A stretch of DNA of 64,000 bases, from positions 372,001 to 436,000 of the forward strand of contig NZ_NSJZ01000002.1 in the NCBI RefSeq assembly GCF_002287065.1. The letters run 5' to 3'. Below are positions 8,928 to 18,928 of this stretch, in pieces. The notes beneath the pieces are model-generated. The model searched no databases, was not told where the DNA came from, and was given only the letters and a program-made list of their open reading frames with translations. Position 1 is the stretch's first letter, and each line of letters opens with the position of its first letter. The DNA comes from Paracoccus salipaludis (GTDB lineage Bacteria > Pseudomonadota > Alphaproteobacteria > Rhodobacterales > Rhodobacteraceae). A program made the translations under genes and the position numbers.

Positions 8928-9656
8928 ATGGCTGAGCAACTGTCAGGCAAGGTCGCGGCGATCACCGGCGCCGCGTCCGGGATCGGGCTGGAATGCGCCC
9001 GCACGATGCTGGCGGAAGGCGCCGAGGTCGTGCTGATCGACTGCGCCGCCGACCGGCTGGACGCCTTGTGCAGGGAACTGGGTCCCAAGGCGCATCCGCT
9101 GGTCGTGGACCTGCTGGACGGCCCGCAGGTAGACGCCATTGCCACGCGGATCGAGGAACTGGTCGGTCCCGTGGACATCTTCCATGCCAATGCCGGCGCC
9201 TATATCGGCGGCCCGGCGGCCGAGGGCGACCCGGACGCCTGGGACCGGATGCTGAACCTCAACATCAACGCGGCCTTCCGCAGCGTGCGCGCGGTCCTGC
9301 CGGGGATGATCCAGCGCAAGACCGGCGACGTGATCTTCACCTCGTCGGTCGCGGGCGTCGTGCCGGTCGTGTGGGAACCCATCTACACCGCCTCGAAGTT
9401 CGCGGTGCAGGCCTTCCTGCACGCCACGCGCCGTCAGGTGTCGCAGCACGGCATCCGCATGGGCGCGGTGCTGCCCGGCCCGGTCGTGACCGCCCTGCTG
9501 GACGACTGGCCCAAGGCCAAGATGGAGGAAGCGCTGGCCAACGGCAGCCTGATGCAGCCGAAGGAGGTCGCGGACGCGGTCCTGTTCATGCTGACGCGGC
9601 CGCGGGGCGTGGTGATCCGCGACCTCGTGATCCTGCCCAACAGCGTCGATCTGTGA
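8928..9656 (+). CDS. Short-chain dehydrogenase, probable ribitol 2-dehydrogenase
   Basis: A 242-residue Rossmann-fold oxidoreductase. It shows the nucleotide-binding motif TGAASGIG (about residues 14-21), an NAG-type motif (HANAGAY), catalytic Ser in FTSSVAG and the YTASK catalytic pair. It is expected to oxidise a sugar alcohol to a ketose with NAD. Its place between a polyol importer and a pentulose kinase favours ribitol to D-ribulose; arabinitol is the main alternative. The ATG lies 12 bases after the permease stop, preceded by AAAAGGA. Confidence 0.85.
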   Translation: MAEQLSGKVAAITGAASGIGLECARTMLAEGAEVVLIDCAADRLDALCRELGPKAHPLVVDLLDGPQVDAIATRIEELVGPVDIFHANAGAYIGGPAAEGDPDAWDRMLNLNINAAFRSVRAVLPGMIQRKTGDVIFTSSVAGVVPVVWEPIYTASKFAVQAFLHATRRQVSQHGIRMGAVLPGPVVTALLDDWPKAKMEEALANGSLMQPKEVADAVLFMLTRPRGVVIRDLVILPNSVDL

Positions 9657-9669
9657 CGGAGGACGGGCG

Positions 9670-11280
9670 ATGACCAGCGACCATCAGGGGCCGTTCTTCC
9701 TGGGCGTCGATGTCGGCACCGGCAGCGCCCGCGCGGGGCTGTTCGACGCGGCCGGCACCATGGTCGCCGCCGCCAAGCGCGACATCGCCATGTGGCGCGA
9801 GGGCGCAGACATCGCCGAGCAGTCGAGCGAGGACATCTGGGCCGCCGTCTGCGCCGCGACCCGCGAGGCTGTGGCCGGGACCGACCCGGCCGAGGTGGCG
9901 GGGATCGGCTTCGACGCGACCTGCTCGCTGGTGGTGCTGGGGCAGGGCGGCCAACCGCTGACCGTCAGCGCCTCGGGCGATCCGGCGCGCAACATCATCG
10001 TCTGGATGGACCACCGCGCCGTGGGACAGGCCGAGCGGATCAATGCCCTCGGCCACCCCGTCCTGCGCTATGTGGGCGACGTCATCTCGCCCGAGATGGA
10101 GACGCCCAAGCTGCTGTGGCTGCGCGAGAACCTGCGCTCGACCTACGACAATGCATGGCAGTTCTTCGACCTGGCCGATTACCTCGGCTGGCGCGCGACG
10201 GGCGACCTGGCGCGGTCCAGTTGCACCGTTACCTGCAAGTGGACCTATCTCGCCCACGAGGACCGCTGGGACCCGGACTACTTCCGCAGCATTGGGCTGG
10301 AGGATCTGGCCGCCGACGGCTTTGCCCGCATCGGGCAGCGGATCGTCGCGCCGGGCACCCCGCTTGGTTCGGGGCTGACCGAGGCGGCGGCGGCCGACCT
10401 GGGCCTGCGTCCCGGCACGCCCGTCGGCGCGGGGCTGATCGACGCCCATGCGGGCGGGATCGGGACCGTGGGGATGCAGGGCTCGCCCGAAAGCAACCTC
10501 GCCTATGTCTTCGGCACATCGTCCTGCACCATGACGACGACGCGCGATCCGGTCTTCGTCTCGGGTGTCTGGGGGCCTTACTATCAGGCGATGGTGCCGG
10601 GGATGTGGCTGAACGAGGGCGGCCAGTCCGCCGCCGGCGCCGCGATCGAGCAGCTTCTGTCCTTCCACCCCGCCGCCTCCGCGGCCGCGGCCGAGGCCAA
10701 TGCCGCAGGCCAGCCTCTGCCGGTCTGGCTGGCCGAGCAGGCCGCGCGCAAGGCAGGCGACCTTTCCGCTGCCGTCACGCTGGCCGACGGGTTGCATGTG
10801 GTGCCCGAGTTCCTGGGCAACCGCGCGCCCTTCGCCGACCCCCATGCCCGCGCGATCATCGCCGGCCTGGGGATGGAGCGGGACATCGACAGCCTTGTCG
10901 CGCTTTACGTCGCGGGGCTTTGCGGCATCGCCTATGGCCTGCGCCAGATCATCGAGACGCAGGACAAGGCCGGCGCGCCGGTGGACCGGGTGGTGATCTC
11001 GGGCGGGGCGGGGCAGCTCGACCTCGTGCGGCAACTGCTGGCGGATGGCTCGGGCAAGCCGGTGCTGTCCAGCACGGCGCCCGAACCGGTGCTGCTGGGA
11101 TCGGCGATCCTCGGCGCGGTTGCGGCGGGACGCTTCGCCTCGATGCCGGAAGGCATGGCCGCGATGTCGCGGGCAGGGGGCAAGTATCAGCCCGATGCCG
11201 ATGCGGCGGCCCTGCACGACGCGCGTTATCGCACCTTCTGCGCCCTGCAATCCGCCCTGCGCGGCAGCCGCGCCGCCTGA
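9670..11280 (+). CDS. FGGY-family pentulose kinase, probable D-ribulokinase
   Basis: A 536-residue sugar kinase. The N-terminal GVDVGTGSARAGLFD phosphate loop and GIGFDATCSLVVLG are typical of the FGGY ribulokinase branch. The C-terminal ATPase half holds VISGGAGQLDLVRQLLADG. It should phosphorylate the ketose made by the upstream dehydrogenase, giving D-ribulose 5-phosphate for the pentose phosphate pathway. It starts 13 bases after the dehydrogenase stop with GGAGGA upstream, and closes the operon. The length suits the family (about 500-550). Confidence 0.88.
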   Translation: MTSDHQGPFFLGVDVGTGSARAGLFDAAGTMVAAAKRDIAMWREGADIAEQSSEDIWAAVCAATREAVAGTDPAEVAGIGFDATCSLVVLGQGGQPLTVSASGDPARNIIVWMDHRAVGQAERINALGHPVLRYVGDVISPEMETPKLLWLRENLRSTYDNAWQFFDLADYLGWRATGDLARSSCTVTCKWTYLAHEDRWDPDYFRSIGLEDLAADGFARIGQRIVAPGTPLGSGLTEAAAADLGLRPGTPVGAGLIDAHAGGIGTVGMQGSPESNLAYVFGTSSCTMTTTRDPVFVSGVWGPYYQAMVPGMWLNEGGQSAAGAAIEQLLSFHPAASAAAAEANAAGQPLPVWLAEQAARKAGDLSAAVTLADGLHVVPEFLGNRAPFADPHARAIIAGLGMERDIDSLVALYVAGLCGIAYGLRQIIETQDKAGAPVDRVVISGGAGQLDLVRQLLADGSGKPVLSSTAPEPVLLGSAILGAVAAGRFASMPEGMAAMSRAGGKYQPDADAAALHDARYRTFCALQSALRGSRAA

Positions 11281-11753
11281 CGCAAGCGCGCCTTGCCCGG
11301 TGCATGTCGCCGGGCGGGCATGAGCCGGGGGACGAAAGCTCCCGGCAGCATCCCGCCGGGGCCGTGGGGTGAGGCGGCTTCGCCGGTGACTGGCGCGCAG
11401 GACGCTGGTCCGGCGGGGGGCATTCCTCCCGGCTGTGATCACCTCCGGCCGGTCGCATCGTGAACCATGGCGACTGGATGACCTGCCTTCCGGGGCGGGT
11501 CATCCTGCCGTTGCAACTTCTGGATGATCGTCCCGCCCCCTGCGTCCGGCACGCGGGGCAGGACCATCGCTGACATGATCGCCGCGATGGTCAGCGCACG
11601 GCGGCCCCGGCCGATCCGGTCCTGATCCCCGCCCGAGGGGAAAACAACAATCATCAATCGGCGGAATGCAACCTAAGCATGTATTCGGCGCTTGATTACT
11701 CACCCGCAGCGGTGCGAAAGGCCGATTTCCAGGAACCCAGGAGCGAAGAGACA
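11281..11753. other. Intergenic region with an inverted repeat, no gene seen
   Basis: This stretch between the pentulose kinase and the RTX glycanase shows no convincing coding frame. A 12-bp inverted repeat with a six-base loop lies at 11476-11505 (arms GGATGACCTGCC and GGCGGGTCATCC, one G-T pair). The last 120 bases are less GC-rich, with AAAACAACAATCATCAATC near 11640-11658, and probably contain the glycanase promoter. Confidence 0.6.
11476..11505. terminator. Strong hairpin, possible transcription terminator
   Basis: A 12-bp stem-loop (loop TTCCGG) lies about 200 bases after the kinase stop. No T-run follows on either strand, so it may be a rho-independent-like hairpin, a processing site or a small protein-binding dyad. 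Confidence 0.4.
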
Positions 11754-14141
11754 ATGGCAGCCTCTTTTCTTTCAGCGATCCGTGCCCTTTCCGATGGCTA
11801 CCCCAGAACCCTGCAGGGCGCCCTTGTCGATGCCGCGGCGCTGCAAAGGCGCGCGGAAGCGCACCGGGACGCCGGGCTCGCGCAGGCCGATGCGTCGGTG
11901 GGCCTGACAGCCATGGCGCTCTCGTCCCAGCAGGCCGCGCCTGCCGGGCGCTCCGTCAAGGGCACCTCGGGCGACGACAGCCTGACCGGGAGCAGCGGGA
12001 ACGACACCTTCGCCAGCCTGGCCGGGGACGACACCCTGTCCGGGGGCCGGGGAGCCGACACGTTCGTCATCACCCGTGGCAACGGTTCCGACACGATCCT
12101 CGATTTCAATGCGGCGGCGGGCGATGTCCTGAAGCTGGAAAGCTATGGCTTCCTTTCGGCGGACGAGGTTCTGGACAACGCGGTCCAGGATGGCCGCGAC
12201 ACGGTGGTCTGGCTGCATGGAAGCGAGAAGCTGACCCTTCGCGGCGTCGATCTGGACAGCCTGAAGGCGTCGAACATCATCCTGGGCGGCGCCCCTGCCC
12301 AAGTCCATGGCACATCGGACCGGGACTGGATCTCGCAGGCCTCGAAAGCCGTGCAGCAGCTGGTGGGGGGCGCCGGGGACGACACCTACTATCCCCATAA
12401 CCGCGCCGCGCGCATCGTCGAACTGCCGGGTCAGGGCACGGACAGCGTGATGACCTGGGTCAGCTGGACGCTCGAGAAGAACGTCGAGAACCTGACGGTG
12501 TCCAACAACGCAGGCACGCAGATGCTTTATGCGCGGGGCAACGCGGGCGACAACCACCTGACCGGCGGCAGCACGGGCAGCCAGAGCCTGAACGGAGAGG
12601 CTGGCGACGACACCCTGACCGGCGGGGCGGGCCGGGACATCTTCAACATCGATGCCCGGGACGGAGACGACACCATCACCGACTTCGTTGCCGGCGCGGG
12701 CGGGGACATGCTGCGGCTGAACGGCTTCAGCTTCCGCAGCTTCGCCGATGTCATGGATGCCGCCCGCCAATCCGGAACCAGCGTGGTGATCGACCTCGGC
12801 AACGGCCAGGACGTCACGCTGGAGGACACGCGCCTATCGGACCTGACGGCCGAAAACCTGGCCTCCTTCGCGCCAAGCACCCAGGGCAGGGAAAAGCTGT
12901 TCGCCGAAGAGTTCAACCGGCTGGACCTCCGCTCGCCCGACAATCCTGACGGCAGGTGGCGCCCGGAATACTACTGGGGCAACCGCACGCTGGAATCCAA
13001 CAACGAGCGGCAGTTCTACGTCGACCCGGCTTATCGCGACCTCGGCCTCGATCCCTTCGAGATCAGGAACGGCGTGCTCTCCATCACCGTCAGCGAGACC
13101 CCTGACCACCTTCTGCCCGAGGTGGAGAACCTGCCCTACCTTTCCGGCGCCATCACCTCGGAGCAGAGCTTCTCGGTCCAGTATGGTTATTTCGAGATGC
13201 GCGCCGAGATGCCCGAAGGCGGGGGCTTCTGGCCGGCCTGGTGGCTGCTGCCCATCGACGGGAGCTGGCCGCCGGAACTGGACATCTTCGAGGTGCTGAC
13301 CAGCGACCCCACCGTCCTGCACACCACCGCCCACAGCAACGCCAGCGGCCAGCACACCGCCGAGGGCCAGAGTGCGCTGGTCGGCGACATGTCCGACGGC
13401 ATGCACGTTTATGGCTTCGACTGGGGCCCGGACGAGATGGTCTGGTACTTCGACGGGGTCGAGATCTTCCGCGCGGCCACGCCCGACGACGCGCACCGGC
13501 CGATGTACATGCTGGCCAACGTGGCGGTCGGCGGCTGGTACGGCGGAATCGACCGCGACAGCTTCTCGGACGCCGAGCATACCGACATGCGGATCGACTA
13601 TATCCGCGTGCACGAGCGTCCCGTGGACCACGCGGTCGTGGCCCTGCCCCGGGGCTGGGAATCGGACAGCTTCGACTTCGCGCGCATCGATGGCTCGGGC
13701 GCCACGGCCAAGTGGGGCTATACCAACACGATGGCGGCAGGCGAGGTGAAGGCGAAGCTGGGCGGCGATTGGGCGCGCTGGCTGACAGGCAACGACGCCG
13801 ACAACTACCTGGGCGGCAGCAACGCGCAATACAACGAACTGGACGGGCGGGGCGGGGACGACGTGCTGCTCGGCAGGGGCGGGGTCGATGTCTTCGTCAT
13901 CAGCAAGGGGATGGGCAACGACACCATCCTGGACCTGTCGGGGGACGACAAGGTGCAGCTCGACGGCTTCCATTTCAGCCATGTCGAGGATGTCCGCGCC
14001 TGGTCCGTCCAGGACGGCGACGATGTCATCATCCGCCTGGGCGAGGACCAGGCCCTGTGCCTTGCCGACTATGCGCTGGAGGACCTGAGCGCGCAGAACT
14101 TCTGCTTCACGGACGTGGACCGGGACCTGCTCGTCGCCTGA
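11754..14141 (+). CDS. Secreted RTX-type family 16 glycoside hydrolase
   Basis: A 795-residue protein with no signal peptide, so export by a type I system is likely. No such system lies in the window. Three calcium-binding RTX blocks are visible near residues 68-105 ([28 protein letters not shown]), 278-300 ([14 protein letters not shown]) and 696-715 ([14 protein letters not shown]). The GH16 domain spans about residues 375-625. Its catalytic ExDxxE motif is ELDIFE at 508-513, with E508 the expected nucleophile and E513 the acid/base. The plan resembles ExsH-type beta-glucanases acting on exopolysaccharide. I start at 11754 (AGGAG upstream); a further in-frame ATG lies at 11679. Confidence 0.9.
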   Translation: MAASFLSAIRALSDGYPRTLQGALVDAAALQRRAEAHRDAGLAQADASVGLTAMALSSQQAAPAGRSVKGTSGDDSLTGSSGNDTFASLAGDDTLSGGRGADTFVITRGNGSDTILDFNAAAGDVLKLESYGFLSADEVLDNAVQDGRDTVVWLHGSEKLTLRGVDLDSLKASNIILGGAPAQVHGTSDRDWISQASKAVQQLVGGAGDDTYYPHNRAARIVELPGQGTDSVMTWVSWTLEKNVENLTVSNNAGTQMLYARGNAGDNHLTGGSTGSQSLNGEAGDDTLTGGAGRDIFNIDARDGDDTITDFVAGAGGDMLRLNGFSFRSFADVMDAARQSGTSVVIDLGNGQDVTLEDTRLSDLTAENLASFAPSTQGREKLFAEEFNRLDLRSPDNPDGRWRPEYYWGNRTLESNNERQFYVDPAYRDLGLDPFEIRNGVLSITVSETPDHLLPEVENLPYLSGAITSEQSFSVQYGYFEMRAEMPEGGGFWPAWWLLPIDGSWPPELDIFEVLTSDPTVLHTTAHSNASGQHTAEGQSALVGDMSDGMHVYGFDWGPDEMVWYFDGVEIFRAATPDDAHRPMYMLANVAVGGWYGGIDRDSFSDAEHTDMRIDYIRVHERPVDHAVVALPRGWESDSFDFARIDGSGATAKWGYTNTMAAGEVKAKLGGDWARWLTGNDADNYLGGSNAQYNELDGRGGDDVLLGRGGVDVFVISKGMGNDTILDLSGDDKVQLDGFHFSHVEDVRAWSVQDGDDVIIRLGEDQALCLADYALEDLSAQNFCFTDVDRDLLVA

Positions 14142-14172
14142 CGGGCACGGGCCGCCTTGAAAGAACGGGGCG

Positions 14173-14196
14173 CGAGGTTCCTTGAAGAACCTCGCC
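14173..14196 (+). terminator. Hairpin after the GH16 gene
   Basis: A perfect 9-bp stem (GCGAGGTTC and GAACCTCGC) with loop CTTGAA lies 31 bases after the glycanase stop. It lacks a T-tail but is well placed to end that transcript before the next operon. Confidence 0.45.
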
Positions 14197-14323
14197 CATC
14201 CCGCTGCGGGCCAAGGAATTTAACAGAAGCGTCACTCTCGCGTCACCGGACTGCCACATCGCACCGCCAGAAGGCGTCGCGAAGGGGCGCGGACCGCCGC
14301 GCGCCGGCACATGAGAGAGACCC

Positions 14324-15955
14324 ATGCTTATCAACCGCCGTCACACCTTGGCCCTGTTCGGCGCCGCCGCCGGCTCGCTGATCCTGCCGCGCCACGTCAT
14401 GGCGCAGGCGCCGCGCCGTTCCATCACCGTCGCGGTGCAGAAGATCACCAACAACAACACGCTGGACATCTGGAACGAGCAGTCGAACGTGGGCGAGCGG
14501 GTGTTCTTCCCCAACCTTTGGGAAGGGCTGATCCTGCGCGACTGGATGGGCAACCAGGGCCCGGTCCCCGGCCTGGCGACCGAATGGAAGCGCCTGGACG
14601 ACAAGACCATCGAGCTGAAGTTGCGCCAGGGCGTCCGCTTCCACAATGGCGACGAGCTGACCGCCGAGGACGTGGTCTTCTCCTTCTCGGACGAGCGCCT
14701 GTTCGCGGGCACCGAGCCTGCCGGCGGCAGGACGCTGTATGCCGAGAACTTCAAGCCGCAGAACGCCAAGGAGCTGCCGGCCGGCATTCCCGGCATCGCC
14801 CGCCGCCTGTGGCCCGCGCTGCGCGGGGTCGAGGCGGTGGACAAGTATACCGTCCGCTTCCACAACGCGACGCCGGACGTGACGCTGGAAGGGCGCCTTT
14901 ACGCCTTCGGGTCGCAGATCGCCAGCAAGCGCGCCTGGGACGAGGCGGCAAGCTACGCGGAATGGGCCAACAGGCCCGTCACCACCGGCCCCTACAGGGT
15001 CGAGGAGTTCCGCCCCGACGTCTCGCTGACGCTGGTGGCCTTTGACGACTACTGGGGCGGCCGTCCGCCGCTGGAACGCATCCGCTTTGTCGAGGTCCCC
15101 GAGGTCGCCAGCCGCGTGAACGGGCTGCTGTCGGGCGAATACGACTTCGCCTGCGACCTGCCGCCCGACCAGATCGCGACGGTCGCCGCCGCGCCGGGAC
15201 TGGAAGTGCAGTCCTCGACCATCTGGAACCACCGCATCACCGTCTTCAACAAGCAGAACGAGTTCCTTGCCGACCCGCTGGTGCGCCGCGCCTTCACCCA
15301 TGCGGTCGACCGGCAGGCCATCGTCGAGGCGCTGTGGGGCGGGCAGACCGTCGTTCCGGCGGGCTTGCAGTTCGACAGCTTCAGGACCTCGGGGATGTTC
15401 GTCGAAGGCTGGACCGCGCCGGAATACAACCCCGACCTCGCCCGCGATCTGCTGAAGCAGGCAGGCTACAAGGGCGATCCGATCCCCTACCGGCTGCTGA
15501 ACAACTACTACACCAACCAGACGCCCACCGCGCAGGTGCTGGTCGAGATGTGGAAGCAGGTCGGGCTGAACGTCGAGATCGAGATGAAGGAAAACTGGGC
15601 GCAGATCCACGATCCCGAAGGGGTCAAGGGCGTGCGTGACTGGTCGGCCTCGAACAACATCAACGACCCGATCACGCCCCTGGTCGTCCAGTTCGGCCCG
15701 AACGGCGAGGCGCAGCAGAAGCGCGACTACTGGAACGACGAGGTGAATCAGCTGTCCGTCGTCATGGAAACCTCGATGGACAAGAGCGCGCGGCAGAAGG
15801 CCCATGCCCGGCTGCTGGAAATCTGCGAGCGCGAGGACCCGGCCTATACGGTCCTGCACCAGAACGCCGTCTTCACGGGCATGAAGTCGGAACTGAACTG
15901 GAAGGCCGCGCCCGCCTTCGCGATGGATTTCCGCGCGAACAACTGGAGCGTCTGA
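14324..15955 (+). CDS. ABC transporter substrate-binding protein, family 5 (DppA/OppA type)
   Basis: A 543-residue periplasmic binding protein. The N-terminus has a twin-arginine-like signal (MLINRRHTLALFGAAAGSLI) with probable cleavage after HVMAQA near residue 28. Family features include LRQGVRFHNGDELTAEDVVF, GPYRVEEFRPD and VRRAFTHAVDRQAIVEALWG. Family-5 proteins bind peptides, nickel, opines or oligosaccharides. The downstream phosphodiesterase and phosphatase genes suggest a phosphodiester-linked sugar, as for AccA of the agrocinopine system. First gene of an eight-gene operon; a GAGAGA-rich stretch precedes the ATG. Confidence 0.88.
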   Translation: MLINRRHTLALFGAAAGSLILPRHVMAQAPRRSITVAVQKITNNNTLDIWNEQSNVGERVFFPNLWEGLILRDWMGNQGPVPGLATEWKRLDDKTIELKLRQGVRFHNGDELTAEDVVFSFSDERLFAGTEPAGGRTLYAENFKPQNAKELPAGIPGIARRLWPALRGVEAVDKYTVRFHNATPDVTLEGRLYAFGSQIASKRAWDEAASYAEWANRPVTTGPYRVEEFRPDVSLTLVAFDDYWGGRPPLERIRFVEVPEVASRVNGLLSGEYDFACDLPPDQIATVAAAPGLEVQSSTIWNHRITVFNKQNEFLADPLVRRAFTHAVDRQAIVEALWGGQTVVPAGLQFDSFRTSGMFVEGWTAPEYNPDLARDLLKQAGYKGDPIPYRLLNNYYTNQTPTAQVLVEMWKQVGLNVEIEMKENWAQIHDPEGVKGVRDWSASNNINDPITPLVVQFGPNGEAQQKRDYWNDEVNQLSVVMETSMDKSARQKAHARLLEICEREDPAYTVLHQNAVFTGMKSELNWKAAPAFAMDFRANNWSV

Positions 15956-16023
15956 TCTTTGACGGGACGCGCGGTCCCATGCGGCCGCGCCCCGCGATTT
16001 CCTTCAGGACAGGAGGGCGGCGG

Positions 16024-17010
16024 ATGCCGTTTGTCTCCATCCGCGACCTGCGGGTCGCGTTCGACGGCGTCCGGGTGCTGCACGGCATCGACCTGGACGT
16101 CGGCAGGGGCGAGGCGGTGGGCCTTGTCGGTGAAAGCGGCTGCGGCAAGTCGGTGACATGGCTGGCCGCGCTGGGCCTGCTGCCCGGCAAGGCCCGGGTC
16201 ACGGGGTCCGTCCGCATCGAGGGGCGCGAACTGATCGGGGCGCGGGCCTCCGAGATGGAAGCCGTCCGGGGCGCCCGCATCGCGATGATCTTCCAGGACC
16301 CGTCCTCGTCCCTGAACCCCGTGCATCGCGTGGGACGGCAGATCGCCGAAAGCCTGCGGCTGCACCGGGGCCTGCGCGGGGCGCAAGCGCGGGCCGAGGC
16401 GATCCGGCTGCTCGACATGGTGGGCATCCCTGCGGCCGCGACCCGCATCGACCTTTACCCGCATGAGTTTTCCGGCGGGCAGTGCCAGCGGGTGATGATC
16501 GCCATGGCGCTGGCGGGTCAGCCCGACCTGCTGATCGCGGACGAACCGACCACGGCGCTGGACGCCACGATCCAGGCGCAGATCCTCGACCTTCTCTCTG
16601 CGATCCGGCGCGAGACGGGGATGGCGATGGTCTTCATCAGCCACGACCTCGGCGCCGTCTCGGCCGTCTGCGACCGCGCGGCGGTGATGTATGCGGGACG
16701 GATCGTGGAAACGAACGACGTCGCGCGGCTGTTCGCGGCGCCGAGGCACCCTTATACGCGCGGCCTTTTCGACGCGATTCCCGAACTGGACTCGGGCCGC
16801 ACCCGGCTGGTCCCCATCGAGGGCACCGTGCCGGACCCGAGGAACCTGCCGCAGGGCTGCGCCTTCGCACCCCGTTGCGTTCGGGCCACCGCGTTCTGCA
16901 CGGCCTATGCGCCGGACCTGAAGCCGCAGCCAGAGGGCGGGCAGGTGGCCTGCTTCCACCCCGACCCGGCGGCGGCGCGCGCCCGCAAACCGCAGGCGGT
17001 GCCTGCATGA
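16024..17010 (+). CDS. Oligopeptide-type ABC transporter ATP-binding protein (OppD/DppD)
   Basis: A 328-residue ATPase. The start at 16024 is set by AGGAGG; the frame is open 15 codons earlier without one. Walker A GESGCGKS is near residues 36-43, followed by FQDPSSSLNPVHRVG, signature FSGGQCQR and Walker B LLIADEPTTALD. The C-terminal extension (PQGCAFAPRCVRATAFC) has the cysteine pattern that carries an Fe-S cluster in relatives. It works with the next ATPase as a heterodimer. Confidence 0.92.
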   Translation: MPFVSIRDLRVAFDGVRVLHGIDLDVGRGEAVGLVGESGCGKSVTWLAALGLLPGKARVTGSVRIEGRELIGARASEMEAVRGARIAMIFQDPSSSLNPVHRVGRQIAESLRLHRGLRGAQARAEAIRLLDMVGIPAAATRIDLYPHEFSGGQCQRVMIAMALAGQPDLLIADEPTTALDATIQAQILDLLSAIRRETGMAMVFISHDLGAVSAVCDRAAVMYAGRIVETNDVARLFAAPRHPYTRGLFDAIPELDSGRTRLVPIEGTVPDPRNLPQGCAFAPRCVRATAFCTAYAPDLKPQPEGGQVACFHPDPAAARARKPQAVPA

Positions 17011-17984
17011 GCGTCCTTCTGGAAGCACGCGGCCTCGTCCAGCAATACACCACCGGCAAGTCGCTGTTCGGCAGGCCGGGCGCCGTGCGCGCCGTGGACG
17101 GCATCGACCTTTCCGTGGCCGAGGGCGAGATCCTCGGCGTCGTGGGAGAATCCGGGTCGGGCAAGTCCACGCTGGGCCGGATGCTCCTGGGGCTGGAAAC
17201 CCCCTTCGCGGGCAAGGTCCTGTATCACGGCCAGCCCATGCCCGCGCCGCGGACGGAACATTGGCGCCGGCTTCGCGCGCAGATGCAGCTGATCTTCCAG
17301 GACCCGCTGGCCGCGCTGGACCGCCGCATGACCGTCGCCGCCCAGATTGCCGAGCCGCTGGAGATCCACGGCCTCGCCCGCGGCGCCGAACTGGCCGAGC
17401 GCGTCGAGGGCCTGATGGGTCGCGTCGGTCTGCGCCGCGATCAGGCCGACCGCTATCCGCATGAACTGTCCGGCGGTCAGCGCCAGCGCGTCGTGATCGC
17501 CCGCGCGCTCGCCACCAGCCCGCGCTTTCTGGTCTGCGACGAGCCGGTGTCCGCGCTGGATGTCTCGATTCAGGCGCAGGTGGTGAATCTGTTGCGCGAC
17601 CTGCAGGAACAGGACGGGCTGACGATGGTCTTCATCAGCCACGACCTGAAGGTGGTCCGCAACATCTGCGACCGGGTGGCGGTCATGTATCTGGGCCGCG
17701 TGGTCGAGGAAGCGCCCTCGGACCGCATCTTCGCGGACCCGCGCCATCCCTACACGCAGGCGCTGGTGTCCTCGATCCCGAGGGCGGGGCAGGGGCTCGA
17801 TGGCCGCATCATCCTGCACGGCGAGCCTCCGAACCCCGCCGCGCGCCCCCAAGGCTGCGCCTTCCACCCCCGCTGCCGGTTTGCCGACGCGGGCTGCGCC
17901 GCGCAGGTGCCCCGGCTTGAAAACCACGGCGGTCGGCTTGCCGCCTGCCTGAAGCTGCCCTGCCCCGCACGGCAGGCGGCGTGA
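17007..17984 (+). CDS. Oligopeptide-type ABC transporter ATP-binding protein (OppF/DppF)
   Basis: A 325-residue ATPase, partner of the previous one. The ATG at 17007 overlaps the upstream stop (ATGA). Walker A GESGSGKST, FQDPLAALDRRMTV, signature LSGGQRQR and Walker B VCDEPVSALDVS are present. The C-terminal cysteine-rich oligopeptide-transporter extension is QGCAFHPRCRFADAGC. The insertion QQYTTGKSLFGRPGAVRAVD near the N-terminus is typical of OppF rather than OppD. Confidence 0.92.
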   Translation: MSVLLEARGLVQQYTTGKSLFGRPGAVRAVDGIDLSVAEGEILGVVGESGSGKSTLGRMLLGLETPFAGKVLYHGQPMPAPRTEHWRRLRAQMQLIFQDPLAALDRRMTVAAQIAEPLEIHGLARGAELAERVEGLMGRVGLRRDQADRYPHELSGGQRQRVVIARALATSPRFLVCDEPVSALDVSIQAQVVNLLRDLQEQDGLTMVFISHDLKVVRNICDRVAVMYLGRVVEEAPSDRIFADPRHPYTQALVSSIPRAGQGLDGRIILHGEPPNPAARPQGCAFHPRCRFADAGCAAQVPRLENHGGRLAACLKLPCPARQAA

Positions 17985-17991
17985 GGACCCC

Positions 17992-18918
17992 ATGCTTCGC
18001 TTCATCCTCGCCAAGACCGCCCGCGCAGGCCTGACCATCCTGCTGGTCATGAGCTTCGCCTTCGTCGTCCTGCGCCTGTCGGGCGATCCCGCGCAGGTGC
18101 TGCTGGGCCCGGACGCGCCGCAGGACGCCGTGGACGCCTTCCGCGCCCGCTGGGGCCTGAACGACCCGCTGTGGCAGCAGTATCTGGCCTATCTGGCGCA
18201 GATCCTCAGCTTCGACTTCGGCGTCTCGATGCGCGACCAGTCGCCCGCCATCGACCTGGTGCTGGACCGCATCCCTGCGACGCTGGCGATCACCGTGCCG
18301 GCGCTGATCCTGAAAGTCTGCATCGGCATCCCGGCGGGCGTCTATGCGGCGCTGCACCGGAGCTCCATCGCGGACCGGGGCGTGATCATGATGTCGATCT
18401 TCGGCTTCACGATCCCCTCCTTCGTGCTGGCGCTGGTGCTGGTGCTGGTCTTCGCGGTCACGCTGGACTGGCTGCCCTCGGGCGGGCAGGACACATGGCG
18501 GCACGCGATCCTGCCCATCGCCACGCTGTCCATCGGGGGCATCGGCATCCTTGCGCGCTTCTCGCGGTCCGCGATGATCGAGGTGCTGGGCCAGCCCTAT
18601 ATCCGCACCGCCATGGCTAAGGGGCTGCCCTGGCGCGAGGTGGTCTGGAAGCACGCGCTGCCGAACGCCGCCATCCCCATCGTGACGCTGATCGGCTTCA
18701 TGGTGGGCGCGCTGATCGCGGGGGCGGTGGTGGTGGAAAGCATCTTTTCCTGGCCCGGCGTCGGGCGGCTGATCGTGGTGTCGGTGTCGAACCGCGACCT
18801 GGCGGTGGTGCAATGCCTGCTGCTGGTCATCGCGGCCTCGATGGTCGTCGCCAACCTGTGCGTCGATTTCGCCTATGGCCTGCTCGACCCCCGCCTGCGC
18901 CAGAAGCGCACCCAGTAA
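17992..18918 (+). CDS. ABC transporter permease (DppB/OppB type)
   Basis: A 308-residue inner-membrane permease with about six membrane spans. It starts seven bases after the ATPase stop. The family marks are FVVLRLSGDPAQVLLGPDAP near the N-terminus, then the ATPase-coupling loop YIRTAMAKGLPWREVVWKHALPNA and VVESIFSWPGVGRLIV. With the next gene it should form the import channel. Confidence 0.93.
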   Translation: MLRFILAKTARAGLTILLVMSFAFVVLRLSGDPAQVLLGPDAPQDAVDAFRARWGLNDPLWQQYLAYLAQILSFDFGVSMRDQSPAIDLVLDRIPATLAITVPALILKVCIGIPAGVYAALHRSSIADRGVIMMSIFGFTIPSFVLALVLVLVFAVTLDWLPSGGQDTWRHAILPIATLSIGGIGILARFSRSAMIEVLGQPYIRTAMAKGLPWREVVWKHALPNAAIPIVTLIGFMVGALIAGAVVVESIFSWPGVGRLIVVSVSNRDLAVVQCLLLVIAASMVVANLCVDFAYGLLDPRLRQKRTQ

Positions 18919-18928
18919 GGGAAAACCG

